The translations under genes were made by a program, and so were the position numbers. From the NCBI GenBank assembly GCA_027924645.1, contig BSBN01000233.1:7830501-7894500 (forward strand): 64,000 nucleotides of DNA. The letters are read 5' to 3'. This document shows, piece by piece, positions 46,600-58,007 of this stretch. Each line of letters opens with the position of its first letter. Position 1 is the stretch's first letter. Under the pieces are notes generated by a model that saw nothing but the letters and a program-made list of their open reading frames with translations, made no database searches and had not been told where the DNA came from. Source of the DNA: Cunninghamia lanceolata. Lineage: Eukaryota > Streptophyta > Pinopsida > Cupressales > Cupressaceae.

Positions 46600-47810
46600 C
46601 TTAAAAGATGGATGTAGATCTGGGATGGTGCACAAGAAGAATGTTCACCTATTTGATGGATCTTCAAAAGATGAATGTATGTCTGTTAGTAGTGAAGAAC
46701 TAGAGGTTGCTCTTGAAGACCTAGAGAGGACTAAAGAGGAAAATTAGGATCTAAAGGAAAATGTCAAGGAAGTAGATGAGTGCATTAGGAAGTTGAGGGA
46801 GAAAGTCAACAAGTTCAAAGAAAAACATAATTGGCTTAGGGAATAATTGAGATCAGCAAATGAAACATTAAATGATCTAAAAGTATAAATCAAGGAAAAG
46901 GTAAAAGTTGAAGAATATCTAAATCAAATGGTAAAAGGCAAATCTAAATACTATGCAATGTTTGAAACAAAAGTTATGAACTTGAAGTTAGATTTGGAGA
47001 AGGTAAAGATCTATGAAGAAAAAATCAAGATAAGTTCTGCAAAACTTGATGAGATGATTGGTAGCTAGAAGAGCCCTGATGACAAAGAAGGCTTGGGATT
47101 TGAGAAAGATGAAAGTTCCAAATCAGGTCAAGTAGTGAATGCTAAGAACAAGAAGGACAAAGGAAAGTAGATCTGGAGTCAAAAGAATGGACCCAGAAGA
47201 CTAGTGGTCAGGTAACCAAATGCTTAAAGGTACCCATCTTTCAATGGTTATTGTTATTCATGCAATAAGTTTGGTCATAAGGCTACTCAATGTAGGATCA
47301 GAATAAATCAAAATGTTTCATCTTTCTTCGATCAGTGCTTTACATGCAAGATAATTGGTCATAGAGCTAGTGAATGTAGATGCTGGATAAGGAATGACTA
47401 TAACAATGGAAGGAATGCTTAATCTTTCAATGGTAATTGATTTACATGCAATAGATTTGGACATAAGGTTAACCAATGTAGATCCAAAATAAATGAAAGG
47501 AACAACGGTCAAAGGAATGTTGTGTGCTACAATGAATAGTTCTAGACATATCTCTATGTGAACTGTAGAAGCAAAAGCATGAAGAAGGATAATCCAGTAG
47601 AGAAGAATGAACTAGTATAAAAAGTTGATCTGGCAGAGACTAAGAAGGAGATGAATAAGATTTGGATAAATAAGGAAGTAACAAAGGTGAATGATGAACT
47701 TGTACTGACATCTAGTGCAGATGTTCCCTCTAGGAATTGAGATGAGAGCTTTGGCTTAGGGGGAGCTTTAATGGAAATCATGTCACCCCTTCCAAAGGAG
47801 TGGTGCTAAT
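46600..47810 (+). pseudogene. Copia B gag remnant: coiled coil plus three zinc knuckles
   Basis: A + strand frame with many stops. It starts NVHLFDGSSKDECMS, then a long charged coiled coil (ELEVALEDLERTKEE, KLREKVNKFKEKHNW, LDLEKVKIYEEKIKIS). Three CCHC-type knuckles follow: CYSCNKFGHKATQC near 47250, CFTCKIIGHRASEC near 47335, and a degenerate FTCNRFGHKVNQC near 47440. The region then becomes charged (LAETKKEMNKIW) up to about 47800. The N-terminal gag core normal for copia is shortened. Repetition of the knuckle block about 100 bp apart suggests local duplication. Confidence 0.82.
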
Positions 47811-47989
47811 AAAGTAAATGATTCTCAAAAAAGGCTCAAGATAGGTAGAAGACTATGACTGAAATGGATAAATGTAGAGTTGTGTAGATTAGCCTAGTTG
47901 TGGAAGAAAACTTGATCAGAGGAGTGTTTATGTTGACTAAAGTTGTTTAAAGATATTCAGAGAATCTTAGAGCCTAATGGATACATGAA

Positions 47990-49740
47990 TCAGATGAGAT
48001 TGCTAATATAGAAGAAGTTGAAGAAGACAAAGACAAGGAAGTTCACATTTACGAAGAAGAAACTCTAGAAAGAGTTCATAGAACCCCCAAGTATGTGCAA
48101 AAGAATCACTCAAAGGATCAAATCATTGGTGACAAAAAACAAAGAAGTTTTGACAAGGAGAGTTATAGAAGTATAGGTAAATCTCTATTTAATTTCAAAG
48201 GTTGAACCTAATACAGTCTCTGAAGCATATAAAGATGAACATTGGGTCAAGGAAATGGAAGAAGAATTGATGCAAATTGAAAAGAACAAGACTTGTGAAC
48301 TTGTCCCCAGGCCTGCAGATAAGAATGTTATTGGAACAAAGTGCAATTTTAGGAATAAGTTGAATGAGAATGGACAAGTGGTCAGAAACAAAGCTAGACT
48401 TGTATGTAAAGGCTACTCACAAGTGGAATGAATAGACTATGAGGAAAATTTTGCTCTGGTGGCAAGACTAGAAGCTATCAGGTTGTTTCTATGTTGTGCA
48501 CTACGTAAGGACTTCAAAGTATATCAAATGGATGTAAAGTCTACTTTTCTTAATGGTGAGTTAGAAGAGGAAGTATATATAGAGAAACTGGATGAATTTC
48601 AGTTATCGAACAAACTAGATATGGTATATAAATTGAAGAAGGAATTGTATGGATTGAAATAAAATCCCAAAGATCGGTATGCTAGATTAGACAAGTATTT
48701 GTTGCAGTAGGGATTCAGTAAAGGGTCTACAGATAGTAATCTGTACATCAAGGTAAGCAAAGATCAAAATCTGATTATTGAGGTCTATGTGGATTATATA
48801 ATCTTTGGTGGAAATAAAGGTATGTGTAAGAACTTTGAAGATGAGATGTAAAAACAATTAGAGATGTCAATGTGTGGTGAGATGAACTTCTTCCTTGGGC
48901 TGCAAATTAATCAGGCAAATAAGGGCATTTTCAATTCATAATCAAAGTATATCAAGGAGTTGTTGAAGAAGTTTGGAATGGAAGAATTTAAACTAGTTTG
49001 TAATCCTATGACACCTGGTTGCAAGTTGAGTAAAAATGATCAATCCCCTAAGGCAGATTAGAATAAAGATAGGTTAATGATTGGAGGATTACTATACCTA
49101 ATTGTTACCAGACCAGATATCATGCATGTAATCTATCTTGTGGCAGGATTTCAACCAGATCCTAGAGAGACACATGTCATGGCAGTAAAGGGGATATTCA
49201 AGTATTTAAAGGGCACTGCAAAACATGGTTTGTGGTATCCTAAGAATAATGACTTCACCCTAAGTGCCTATACAAATGTAGATTGGGTGGGATGTGTAGA
49301 TGACAGGAAAAGTACAAGTGGTGGTGTGTTCTTTTTAGGAGACAAAGTTGTGTTGTAGCAAAACAAGAAACAAGACTCTGTATCCTTATCTATTGCAGAG
49401 GCAGGGTACATTGTAGCAACACCATGTTGTACATAAGTGCTATGGATGAGACAAACTCTGAAGGATATCAAAGTTGAGTATGAGGATCCAATTCCTATTT
49501 TCTATAATAATACCAATACCATTAACATTTCAAAGAACTCAGTGATGCATTCAAGAACAAAGCATATTTCTATTAGGTATCACTTTCTGAGAGAGAAGGT
49601 TGCCAAGAAAGAAGTGAAGCTTGAGTATGTGCTTATAAAAGATTAGGTTGCTAACATATTCACCAAAGGTCTTCCCAAGGACACATTTCATTATCTCTGG
49701 GAGAAGTTAGGGGTTATTTCCCCTCCTTTGCTGAACTAGA
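47990..49740 (+). pseudogene. Copia B reverse transcriptase and RNase H
   Basis: It begins in the acidic integrase tail (IANIEEVEEDKDKEVH, RVHRTPKYVQ) and moves through frames into RT: ALRKDFKVYQMDVKSTFLNG (48490-48560), KKELYGLK then stop, and EVYVDYIIFGGNKG near 48780-48820. The second catalytic Asp of YVDD is Tyr here, so the enzyme would be inactive even without the stops. RT/RNase H connection: MIGGLLYLIVTRPDIMHVI (49077-49130), then DWVGCVDDRKSTSGGVFFLGD. The tail has HISIRYHFLREKVAKKEVK and NIFTKGLPKD (49560-49680), ending at the LGVIS segment. The domain order matches copia A and C. Confidence 0.9.
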
Positions 49741-49967
49741 TACATAAGGCAGTACATCAATCCAGTGTGATTTAGGAGTCATTCTTTTCTAGACTGATGA
49801 TGGAGGTTGCCTCTTAGGGGAAAAGGTAGTTGCATTGAAGAGTGTTGCAATTAGGGGGAGGTATTCAGAGCAGCTAAGAATAGTGCAAGTATGGGCAGTA
49901 TCATATTTAGGGGGAGAATGCTTGAAGAAAAGTATGTCACCCTTTGCCATTATGTCAAAGGGAGAGA

Positions 49968-51074
49968 GGATGTGTGCAAGAAGTTGAGTCCACTTTTTAG
50001 GCAAAAAGTGGAAGTGTTTTCCCTGATTTTCAGAATTTGTCACAATTGACCTAAAAATTTGAAGCACTTAAAGGTGGAATCTTGGAAAAAGTCAATAAAT
50101 ATGAAATGTAGTACTCGGAGTCTAGTTTCCAAATATGTAATTTTTTTTAATACCTAGATGATACAAATTGATTTTTAATAGTGTTTCTAAAACCACTATT
50201 TAAAAGTCATTTTTTTTACTATATCATGCACATGTACGTCGTCCATATTTTGACCTAAATAATCATATTTTTCTAAATCTTTTTGCGACAATATTTGTAA
50301 TTCACTAAAGCATGCTTTCCATTTTTTTGTAATTTTTTATTGAATATTTTATTTTTATTAATTTTTTATTGGCCATTTTTGGTGTTTTAAAAAATTGTCG
50401 TGTACGTCATGCATAAGATGACCTAAACTTATCTTTTTTATTTTTATTTTTTGAATTGAAAAGAATTGTCTGAAGTACGTTTTCATACAATTTTTTTTAC
50501 AAAAAAATATTTTAATAAAATTTATTAAAATACTAAAAAAAACTTGATAATTCAAGTAACTTATGGACCTGTTTTATTAGAAATTAAGTGAAAAATAGAA
50601 AAAAAAATCCAATTGTAAAAAAAATTACATATTTGGAATCTACAATGTCTCATCTATAATGGGTTTTAATTTCATCAAAAAATTCTACAAAAAGGCCTTC
50701 AAACATATGCCCAAAGTCACTATTTTGTTGTGACATTGATACGACCACCAACTTTCAAGTCAAACCAGGTCCAAAGCCATGGGTCAGGTTCCCAAGCCTT
50801 TTTTTCTGACCCAAAACCCACAACAAAAATTGGGTCAGAAATTCAAATTTATGAAACGGGATCACGTTTTGAAATGGGGTCTTGTTTTAAAATAGGATCC
50901 TGTTTCAAAATGGGATCTTGTTTCAAGAAAATGAGATCCCACTTTTGGCTTGGGAACCCAAAGAAAAATGGGACCTCGTTTCATAAAAAGTGGGATCCCA
51001 TTTTGGTTTACTTGATTCAAGTTTTTTTCTCTGAAACTTCCACCTTAAGTGGACTCATCTTTGTGCATTTACCC
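49968..51074 (+). mobile_element. 1.1-kb non-autonomous relative of the 12.6-kb DNA transposon
   Basis: Its ends are GGATGTGTGCAAG... and, reverse-complemented, GGGTAAATGCACA...; both run into (G/T)TGAGTCCACTT at the same offset (22 bases) as in the large element, followed by GTGGAAGT. Its left ~0.7 kb aligns with 28031-28740, and its right part (50855-51010) holds palindromes with a GGGATCCC core where the large element has GGGTACCC. It has no coding capacity. The flanks are gaga on the left and aaga on the right, a 4-bp duplication with one mismatch. The short ORF at 50730-51191 runs across the repeats and is not a gene. Confidence 0.78.
50855..51010 (+). repeat. GGGATCCC-type palindrome array in the 1.1-kb element
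   Basis: About seven units of 18-22 bp: 'aaacgggatcacgttttgaa', 'atggggtcttgttttaaaat', 'aggatcctgtttcaaaatgg' and so on, ending 'gtgggatcccattttgg'. The cores are GGGATCCC and variants. They occupy the same subterminal position as the right-hand array of the large transposon. Confidence 0.8.
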
Positions 51075-51191
51075 AAGAGAGTTCATGTGAAAAACAAAGA
51101 GAGAGTAAGATGTATAAAAGAAAGAGGGAGAGTGACACTAGTGCAAAATTATGTCATGATGGTTTTTCACATCATATGTTGCCATCAATGA

Positions 51192-51204
51192 CAAAGGGGG
51201 AGAT
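51192..51204 (+). promoter_or_regulatory. Polypurine tract of copia B
   Basis: 'acaaagggggagat' immediately precedes the LTR start TGTTGCAAGTATGTGG at 51205. This is the plus-strand priming site. Confidence 0.9.
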
Positions 51205-52709
51205 TGTTGCAAGTATGTGGTAATCGGTGTTGTCATTGGTGTCAACTATATCTTCTAATGTTGTTGTCATTGGTTGATTAAATTATTGTGTTAAGGTGAT
51301 ATGAATGACTTGAAGAGGTGTTAATGATGTTACCACATTGTTCCTATTGCTAGGTTTCCAAGTGCTTTTGAGAAAATTTACTCTCCAGAGGAAACAATGT
51401 GTTGCAGAGTATTCTGGCTTGCGTGATACTGTCTGAGTTTTGTCTCTGCATTTCTTCTGTGTTGAAGACTGGAGTGTGAGATTTGGATATGTTTTAGAGA
51501 AGGGTTTTTATGATAAATCTAGAATTTGGTGGTCCAGATAATTGTATAGTGGAAGTTATGTTCACCAGTTTGAAGACTGTAATTGACAGAGTTTCTGAGT
51601 TGTGTAGAGGTGTCTGGGAGAAAGTATTTTTCTCTGGATTTCTCCATAGCATAGTTTTAGGTATTACAATTCTAGACATATGTTTATAAGGTCCTTAGCT
51701 ATCTTCATTTCAAAGGATTTCTCATTTGATGCTCTAGAAAGCAAGTTCTTGTGTAGCAAAGTTTGACAGTGTTGTTTGTGAGAAAACAGTGAACCTTCTT
51801 CAGGTGAAAGGTGTTGTGGATGTTTTGTTGGTTCTCAAGTAACTTAAGGTTGTTCATGGATATCTCCAAATTGTGTTAATGGCATGTCCCTAATCCGCAA
51901 GATATGATTGTGTTCTTGGAACCCTATGCCTAAGAGTTCTTGATGTTTACACAAGTTTAGCTGACTTGGGTGCTAACACTAATTGTGGATGTGCTTCGTG
52001 GAATGTGGAAGTGTGTTAAAGTGTGTGAAGATGTATTTAGATCTAAGATAAGCTGTGAAATGTTCTTCTTTCATCTCTTTTCTTTGAAATATTGTTTAGG
52101 TCTAGACCTAATTTGAATTGTGTATGTTTACCGACCTTGGAGACTATTCCAATGGTTGTAGAATGTGTTGTTGACCTTGATGTATATTCCAAGGTTGATG
52201 ATTGATATAAATAGGTGTAAAGGATTCCTGTGTATGTGTGAAAATGCAAAGATGAGGATGTTTGTGTTGTGACACTGTGAAGGTGATATGTATTGTGCTT
52301 CATTGGAACTGAACTAAGGCATGAGGTAGATTCTATTATATCAGTTCATGGTAATGAGCACTCTTGGCAGTGAACCCTTTTGGTAGTGAGCCTATTGCAA
52401 TGAGCATTTCTTTAGATAGTGAATCCATGGGCAGTGAGACTCTTTGTATTCGGTATTGATGCTACTATATATTGTGACGTAATCCTCACCATGGTTTTTC
52501 CCTTTTAGGGTTTTCCACATAAAAATCTGGTGTTCTCTCGTGCATGGTGTTGATGTGATTAAGTTTTTGTTATCTATTTTTCATGTTTAATCTTCATTAT
52601 AGAATTAGGGTTTAAGTGAATTGATGTGGATGTGTTTATGTTTGTAAGCATTTAAAATTTTTGATACAATTGATTCACCCACCCTCTCAGTTGTCTTGCG
52701 CATTCAACA
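51205..52709 (+). repeat. 3' LTR of copia B (1505 bp, complete)
   Basis: It starts TGTTGCAAGTATGTGG and ends CGCATTCAACA. It pairs with 45319-46565 and resembles the copia C LTR at 8374-9979. It contains the TATA-like 'ttgatataaataggtgtaaa' near 52200. Confidence 0.92.
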
Positions 52710-53780
52710 ATTTTTGTATGCAAAGTAGCAATGATGGGTAAAATTCATGTAGAACCATGTTAATACTTTTGGAGTCTTTAGATTTAGCAACAAGTAAAAT
52801 AATAGGGTTTTTAATTGTAAAAACAATGTATGGAAATTTTTATAATAATTTCAAATGGAATGTATTCAACCTACCTCAAAGATGTAGACTGAGATTGGTG
52901 GAAAGAATTTCTATTCTAGAAAACCATGCCAATGGTATGTATTTGGTCAAGTGGTAGAGCTCCTTCATCATATGAATACTTTGTGATTATGAATGAGCCT
53001 ACATGAACCCCTTTGGTTTTTTAATTTATTGACATTTTTGAGATGTGCAAAACCTTGTCAATGACTTAGAGTGTCGTAAACTTAAAAATATGCCACTACT
53101 TATATTACAAGTTATGAACTATGCCTTTTTGACATCTTGTTAGTGTTTTTGAAAGTTTTGAAACTTTCAACAAAAAATTAACACCTTATGTTTGGAAGTG
53201 AACAAAAGGAGTTGTCAAGATTTGACAACATTTCTTGACTTTGTTAGTGATTTCAATAAACTTTAAAGTTACTGACATATGACCTTTACAAGTTTCTTTG
53301 TCAAAGTTTATGAAAACTTTAAAACTTTGTCAACATTTTAGAAGGTTCACAAACCTTTGAAATTATTGGCAAACTCTTCAATTTACATTGTTTTATTGAA
53401 AGTTTTAAAGTTTTAAAGTTTGCAACTCGCTATCATTTCCTTTTTTTAAAAGTTTGCAACTTTTGATTAGAAGTTTGGTCTTTAGGAGAACCTTTGTTAG
53501 TGATTTTAGAGGTTCACATACCACAAGAATCACCAATGCCTTTTTTTGTCATATTTTTACAAGTTTTGAAATGTTTGAAAAGAGTGACAAGCCCTTAAGG
53601 GAGTATCTATCAAAGATTTGGAAATTTTGGGAACTTATGAAAACACTGACAAAGGTTTTAAAAGAGACTAGTTAGGGTTCCAAGAGGTTTAAAACTTATG
53701 AAACCACTAACAAACTTTAGAGAAAACTCAAAAGGGATGATAAATGAAGAAAAGACTTATGATATCTATACACTTTGGAA
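52710..53780. other. Spacer, no recognisable gene
   Basis: Reiterated 'gaaagttttgaaactttcaac' and 'ttttaaagtttgcaac' motifs near 53140-53460 form weak inverted and direct repeats. No protein family was recognised; the short ORF at 53454-53675 has no motif. Confidence 0.5.
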
Positions 53781-55390
53781 TTTTTTGAAGTTGAAATGCA
53801 TCAAGATCCTATAATGAATAACCCAACAAGGTACAAAGGATGACCAAAATTTCTAAAAAGGATAGATGAAATTGCAAGAAACACAGTAGAAATTGCATAC
53901 CTGGTGAGCCCAAATTTTTAGATAGAGAGTGGTTGAGGACACTAAGAATAGAAAAGGAAGATGATATGATGAAGAAGTTAAATTTAGGTTGTTGGAATAT
54001 GTTACAAGGATTTTTATTGTATAAGATAAGGTAGAAATGATTCCAAACTATGATACTAATCTTGATATCAAAGTTGGGAATTGAAAAGGAACTCAAGAAG
54101 AAAGAGAAGTTTATAAATCAAAGAAGGAGAAAGGAAAATCTATACCACAGAGATTATTTAATGTTTAGGAAAAGATTAATCTATTCAACCATATGCTCAC
54201 AATAATACTACAAGGAAGTTTGACTAGTGGGTTTCTCAAATAAGGGATTACTTCAACCTTTAAAAAATGTCTCTACACCAACAAATATATTTTCTTTCAT
54301 TGAATACATTTTGGGCATGATCTCATGCGGTATGAGAGCTCTACACACACTTTGTAAATTTAGAAAGAGGCACCTAGATCTCTAAGTGGTATGATTTAAA
54401 AAAAGTTAATACATAAATAATTTTACCCTATATGCCATCACTAGGAAAGGGTAACACAATGACATTACTTAAATCAAAGGCAAGGAGAAATTTACAAACA
54501 TATACAAGTGAATTTAGGAAGAGAATTGTACAAATGGATATAGATGTTATGGATTATAAGGCCATGGTGAAATACATATGCATTTTGTTTTGTTATTGAA
54601 AGAGACATGTCTTTATGGAAAATTCCAAGGCATTGATGAAGATTGTAGTTAATCCCATTACCCAAGTTAAATAAGAGGGACAAATTTTGTTATAATTAAA
54701 ATTATTAGGGTGAAGAGCAACATCTTTGTGGTGAGAAGAACAAAGATAATACTAAGGGTAATAGAAAAAATAATTCTACTATTAATATTCATTCGTAGGA
54801 AAAATTTAAGGGTGATTCTCATTATTCCCATTGTGACAAAGATGGAGATACAGACAATAAGTGTTTGAAGATACACCCATATTTAGTACCTTCATAGGCA
54901 AAGAAGAAAAAATATAAGAGTGTTGCATGTGGGTTTAAAATAATAAAAATGGAGTGGATCTCATATGTGGATGAAATATTCACTCAAGTTGCACTATTAG
55001 AAAGGGTGTACAAAATGTGGGTGTTGAATTTCATGGCGAAGATCTCACTCAACTTTTCAATATCAAGATTCAAGTGAGAGGTAATAAAATAGATGATGTG
55101 TTTGATTCATGTTCCTAAGAAAATCTCATTTCATATCAAATGGGTGGTGATCTTAGATTTAAGATTGTGTACTGTCTACATCAATATGTTTTACAATTTT
55201 TCAATAGGAGTTGAAATAAACATGACCGAACAATCTAAGTTGTATTTTGGGCTAAATGAAATGAAGTGTAAAGATTTAGTCATAATGAATTCCATATCTT
55301 TAGATGTTTTTTATGTCCTTTTGGGAACTCATATAAATAAGATTGAAATGATGTTTACTTTAAAAGAAAGAATTAGTATAGGTTGAGCAT
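53780..55390 (+). pseudogene. Ty3/gypsy gag-protease remnant
   Basis: A + strand frame with many stops. The gag core reads NTTRKFD-WVSQIRDYFNL, then HQQIYFLSLN, NLERGT-ISKWYDLKK, LQTYTSEFRKRIVQMDID and DYKAMVKYICIL (54195-54600). This pattern of W, F/L and 'Y..EF' spacing is typical of plant gypsy gag. A partial zinc knuckle, HCDKDGDTDNKCLKIHPYL, lies near 54830-54885. A protease-like stretch follows from about 55090 (HVPKKISFHIKWVV, SLDVFYVLLGTHI). No RT follows. A 375-bp miniature element interrupts it at 55391, and decayed sequence resumes at 55766. Confidence 0.7.
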
Positions 55391-55549
55391 TGTTGCAAGG
55401 TGTGTGCCCTTGGTCTCCTTATGTTGTGTAGCACAGTGCTTGGGTTCATGACAAGGCTTAACTACCTCATGTGGATTCATTAAGTGTGGTGGTTGTATCA
55501 AGCATTAACAAGTTGATCTTTTGGTGCAACGGCAATCGTCTTTCCAACA
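55391..55549 (+). repeat. 5' LTR of the TRIM (159 bp)
   Basis: TGTTGCAAGGTG... TTTCCAACA. Same length as the partner at 55607-55765, with mostly transition differences. Confidence 0.9.
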
Positions 55550-55551
55550 AT

Positions 55552-55563
55552 TGGTATCAGAGC
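55552..55563 (+). promoter_or_regulatory. TRIM primer binding site
   Basis: TGGTATCAGAGC is an exact complement of the initiator tRNA-Met 3' end, directly after the LTR end CCAACA plus two bases. Confidence 0.92.
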
Positions 55564-55606
55564 TTGGGTCATGGGTTTGAACCCTCGCTTGCATTTGGGG
55601 GAGGGT

Positions 55607-55765
55607 TGTTGCAAGGTGTGTGCCCTTAGTCTCCCTATGTTGTGGAACATAGCGCTTGGGTTCACGACAAGTCTTAACCACCTCCCATGGATTCATTAAA
55701 TCTGGCAGTTGTATCGGGCATTAACAGGTCGATCTTTTTGTGCAATGGTAGCTATCTTTCAAACA
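55607..55765 (+). repeat. 3' LTR of the TRIM (159 bp)
   Basis: Preceded by the purine tract GGGGGAGGG. It begins TGTTGCAAGGTGTG and ends TTTCAAACA, then the duplicated pentamer AGCTT. Confidence 0.9.
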
Positions 55766-57980
55766 AGCTTGACTACAAAAAATGATAAGTTACACTCCTA
55801 TGTTGGGAACTCCAAGGTAACTTTGAACTTAGAACATCAAGATGCTTGAAGATAATTAGTGCTAATGGGTAGTATGTTCTTTCATTAGTGGGTGGACAAT
55901 AAGTTTAAAAGTGATCTTGGATTCTAAATATGTAAGGGCTTCATTCTTAGAAGAAGTCAATAGAACCTAGAGAATAGATTCATTAATGTCCCAATTTGCC
56001 TCTTGAGTCTATATGTGTCAAAGTTGACATGCATATCATCTGTGAGATGGGTCAAAGAAAGCCACAAAGAGATGTGATGAATGACTCAAAACAAGCCTCT
56101 AAAGGAATCAAAGGAGTAGCTTCAAGAAGATAAACTCCAAATGTCTTGTCTTTCCTAAGGAGTTAACTTGCTAAAGAGGTACTTGACTTGGAAAACAATT
56201 TATATCATGTGGAAGAAATTTGAAAGGTTGATGGAAAGTTCTAAAGCTACCAAGAATTTTGTAAGATTGTAATGATGTAATATTGAAATGTTACCAAATT
56301 GTAAAATTATAAAGTTTCAAGAATGCAAAGTTGTAAGAAACTAGTGTAAGATGTCTTTGTATTTGGAGAATGTTTACAATGCTAATTTTATTTATAGATT
56401 TAACTCAAATGTTTGATTATTTTAATTTTAGTGTCTTGTTCTGTAATGTTTCACAACCTGAATTATTGCATAGTGAGATTTTATTTCTTTTGTTTTAATA
56501 GTTTGAGAATTGTGTGTTAATAAAATGTTGCTTTAGGTTGAATGTTGCCTTTGTTGTTTGTTGTTTGGTTAAAGTTGAATGTTTATTATTATTTGATGTT
56601 TATGTAAATACGTAGGTTGGAAATGTGGAAGGAGAAAATGAACTACTCTAAGAAAGCTATTAAATAATAATCTAATCTAACAAGATAACAAAAACTAATT
56701 ATTGATTGTTTTAACTAACTAGAAACTAATAATTAAGAATCAAATCTAACTATGAACAATTAACGAAAGATAACTACTGAAATCAAATAAACAAAACTAC
56801 ATATGTATATTATAGTAGTTTACTTGATATTAGGAGTAGAATCTAAAGAGAACTAGATATGCCTCACATTGTGTTGATGGTGTCCTCAAGATAACCTTCA
56901 TCCTTCCAAGTCGATGGTGTATGGATAACCATCCAGAGTTTCCTAGAATGAAAAAGGAGAGGAAGAAGACATTCAATAACAAAATAATAGACATGGATAG
57001 TGACATAGAATAGATTTCTAGAATGTAGATAACAAGTTGCTAGTACGCAAATAAGGTGGCATGAAAAAAACAATGAAAGATAATGGACCATTGTCAAAGG
57101 GATGTACTTGCAAATAATTGATTACAATTTAAGGAAAGAAAACAAATGTAGATAACTAACATGAAAGAGATGAGTAGTAGAGTAACAGCTACTTCCTTGA
57201 ATGAAAGGATAATTTGTAGATAAATAAAGGATGAATGGAAAATGACAAATTCCTTTCTCCTAGCAACCAAATAATTCATATATAGGTGAAGGGTTCAAAA
57301 AACATTAAAATCCCATTCCCAAGAAGGAAAACAAACTTCGCACGAAGGTAAGAATCAAGAAATGTTGATTACGATGCTTTCAATAGATAGGTGGTATGAA
57401 ATCTACGATGGCATATGAAAAACCCATCACAATGGATATGAAATCATTGTAGGTAATTGAGAAATCACCACAATAGTTTGACAACCTCATCTTACTAAAA
57501 GCAATGGTTACCATATATGATTGGAAAATAAAGTAGGAAGTGTAGAGAAACAAAACATTGACCAAAAAAGATAAAAGGATAAGCATAGAAGGTGACTCCT
57601 AGATAACAATGAAAAGTACAAAGAAGTTAAGTTTGGATAGAAAACATGCTAAGGAAGACTTTGGAGACACAACTGATTGAGGATATGCTAGGAATCAAGA
57701 TTAGTTATCTCCTTTTATGTTGTAATGTCTTAGGATAGTTGTTTCATCATCATCAAACATGGATTTGTTAACCCATGCAATGAAACCAAACAAAGTCTAA
57801 GGGAATACAATCTTATGGAGGTAGATACCATGAGGTTTAATAGACACTTCATAGGATTTGTGTGAATAGGTTTTCTTTTAGTTTTTTTGATATGAGATTA
57901 ATAAAGAAATATATGAAAGCCCATCAATATTAGTATATAGGAAAAGTTGGCTTGAAGGTGTTGTTTCATAGCAATGCCAA
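55766..57980. other. Decayed sequence right of the TRIM, no named gene
   Basis: Probably the rest of the gypsy element, now beyond recognition. AT-rich text near 56400-56620 ('gttgtttgttgtttgg', repeated 'gaatgtt') could be part of an old LTR, but no partner copy is visible. Minus-strand ORFs at 56864-57586 are low-complexity hydrophobic stretches with no motif. Confidence 0.4.
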
Positions 57981-58007
57981 GTTGAGTTCTAGGGTCATCT
58001 CACAATA

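Larger units (their letters stand above)
45319..52709 (+). mobile_element. Ty1/copia retrotransposon 'copia B', internally deleted
   Basis: Contains a truncated 5' LTR (45319-46565), leader and gag remnant, RT and RNase H, a purine tract and a complete 3' LTR (51205-52709). Protease and nearly all integrase are missing between about 47810 and 47990. A 1,107-bp DNA transposon sits in its 3' UTR. It is the same family as copia C by LTR and UTR similarity, in the opposite orientation. Confidence 0.9.
55391..55765 (+). mobile_element. Complete TRIM (miniature LTR retrotransposon), 375 bp
   Basis: Two direct repeats of exactly 159 bp (55391-55549 and 55607-55765) both begin TGTTGCAAGGTGTGTGCCCTT and end (C/A)AACA. 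The 57-bp interior starts with ATTGGTATCAGAGC, an exact initiator tRNA-Met primer site two bases inside the LTR, and ends with a purine tract (TTTGGGGGAGGG). Between them lies only GGGTCATGGGTTTGAACCCTCG. Flanking pentamers are AGCAT and AGCTT, a 5-bp target duplication with one mismatch. There is no coding capacity, so it must have used another element's enzymes. The LTRs differ at roughly 25 positions, so it is not very recent. Confidence 0.9.

Noticed and set aside
55561..55590. A tRNA gene in the TRIM interior
   Set aside because: Only a T-arm-like motif is present; there is no acceptor stem, A box or clover-leaf.
55505..55696. Minus-strand ORF across the TRIM
   Set aside because: It spans LTR, primer site and purine tract of a non-coding element.
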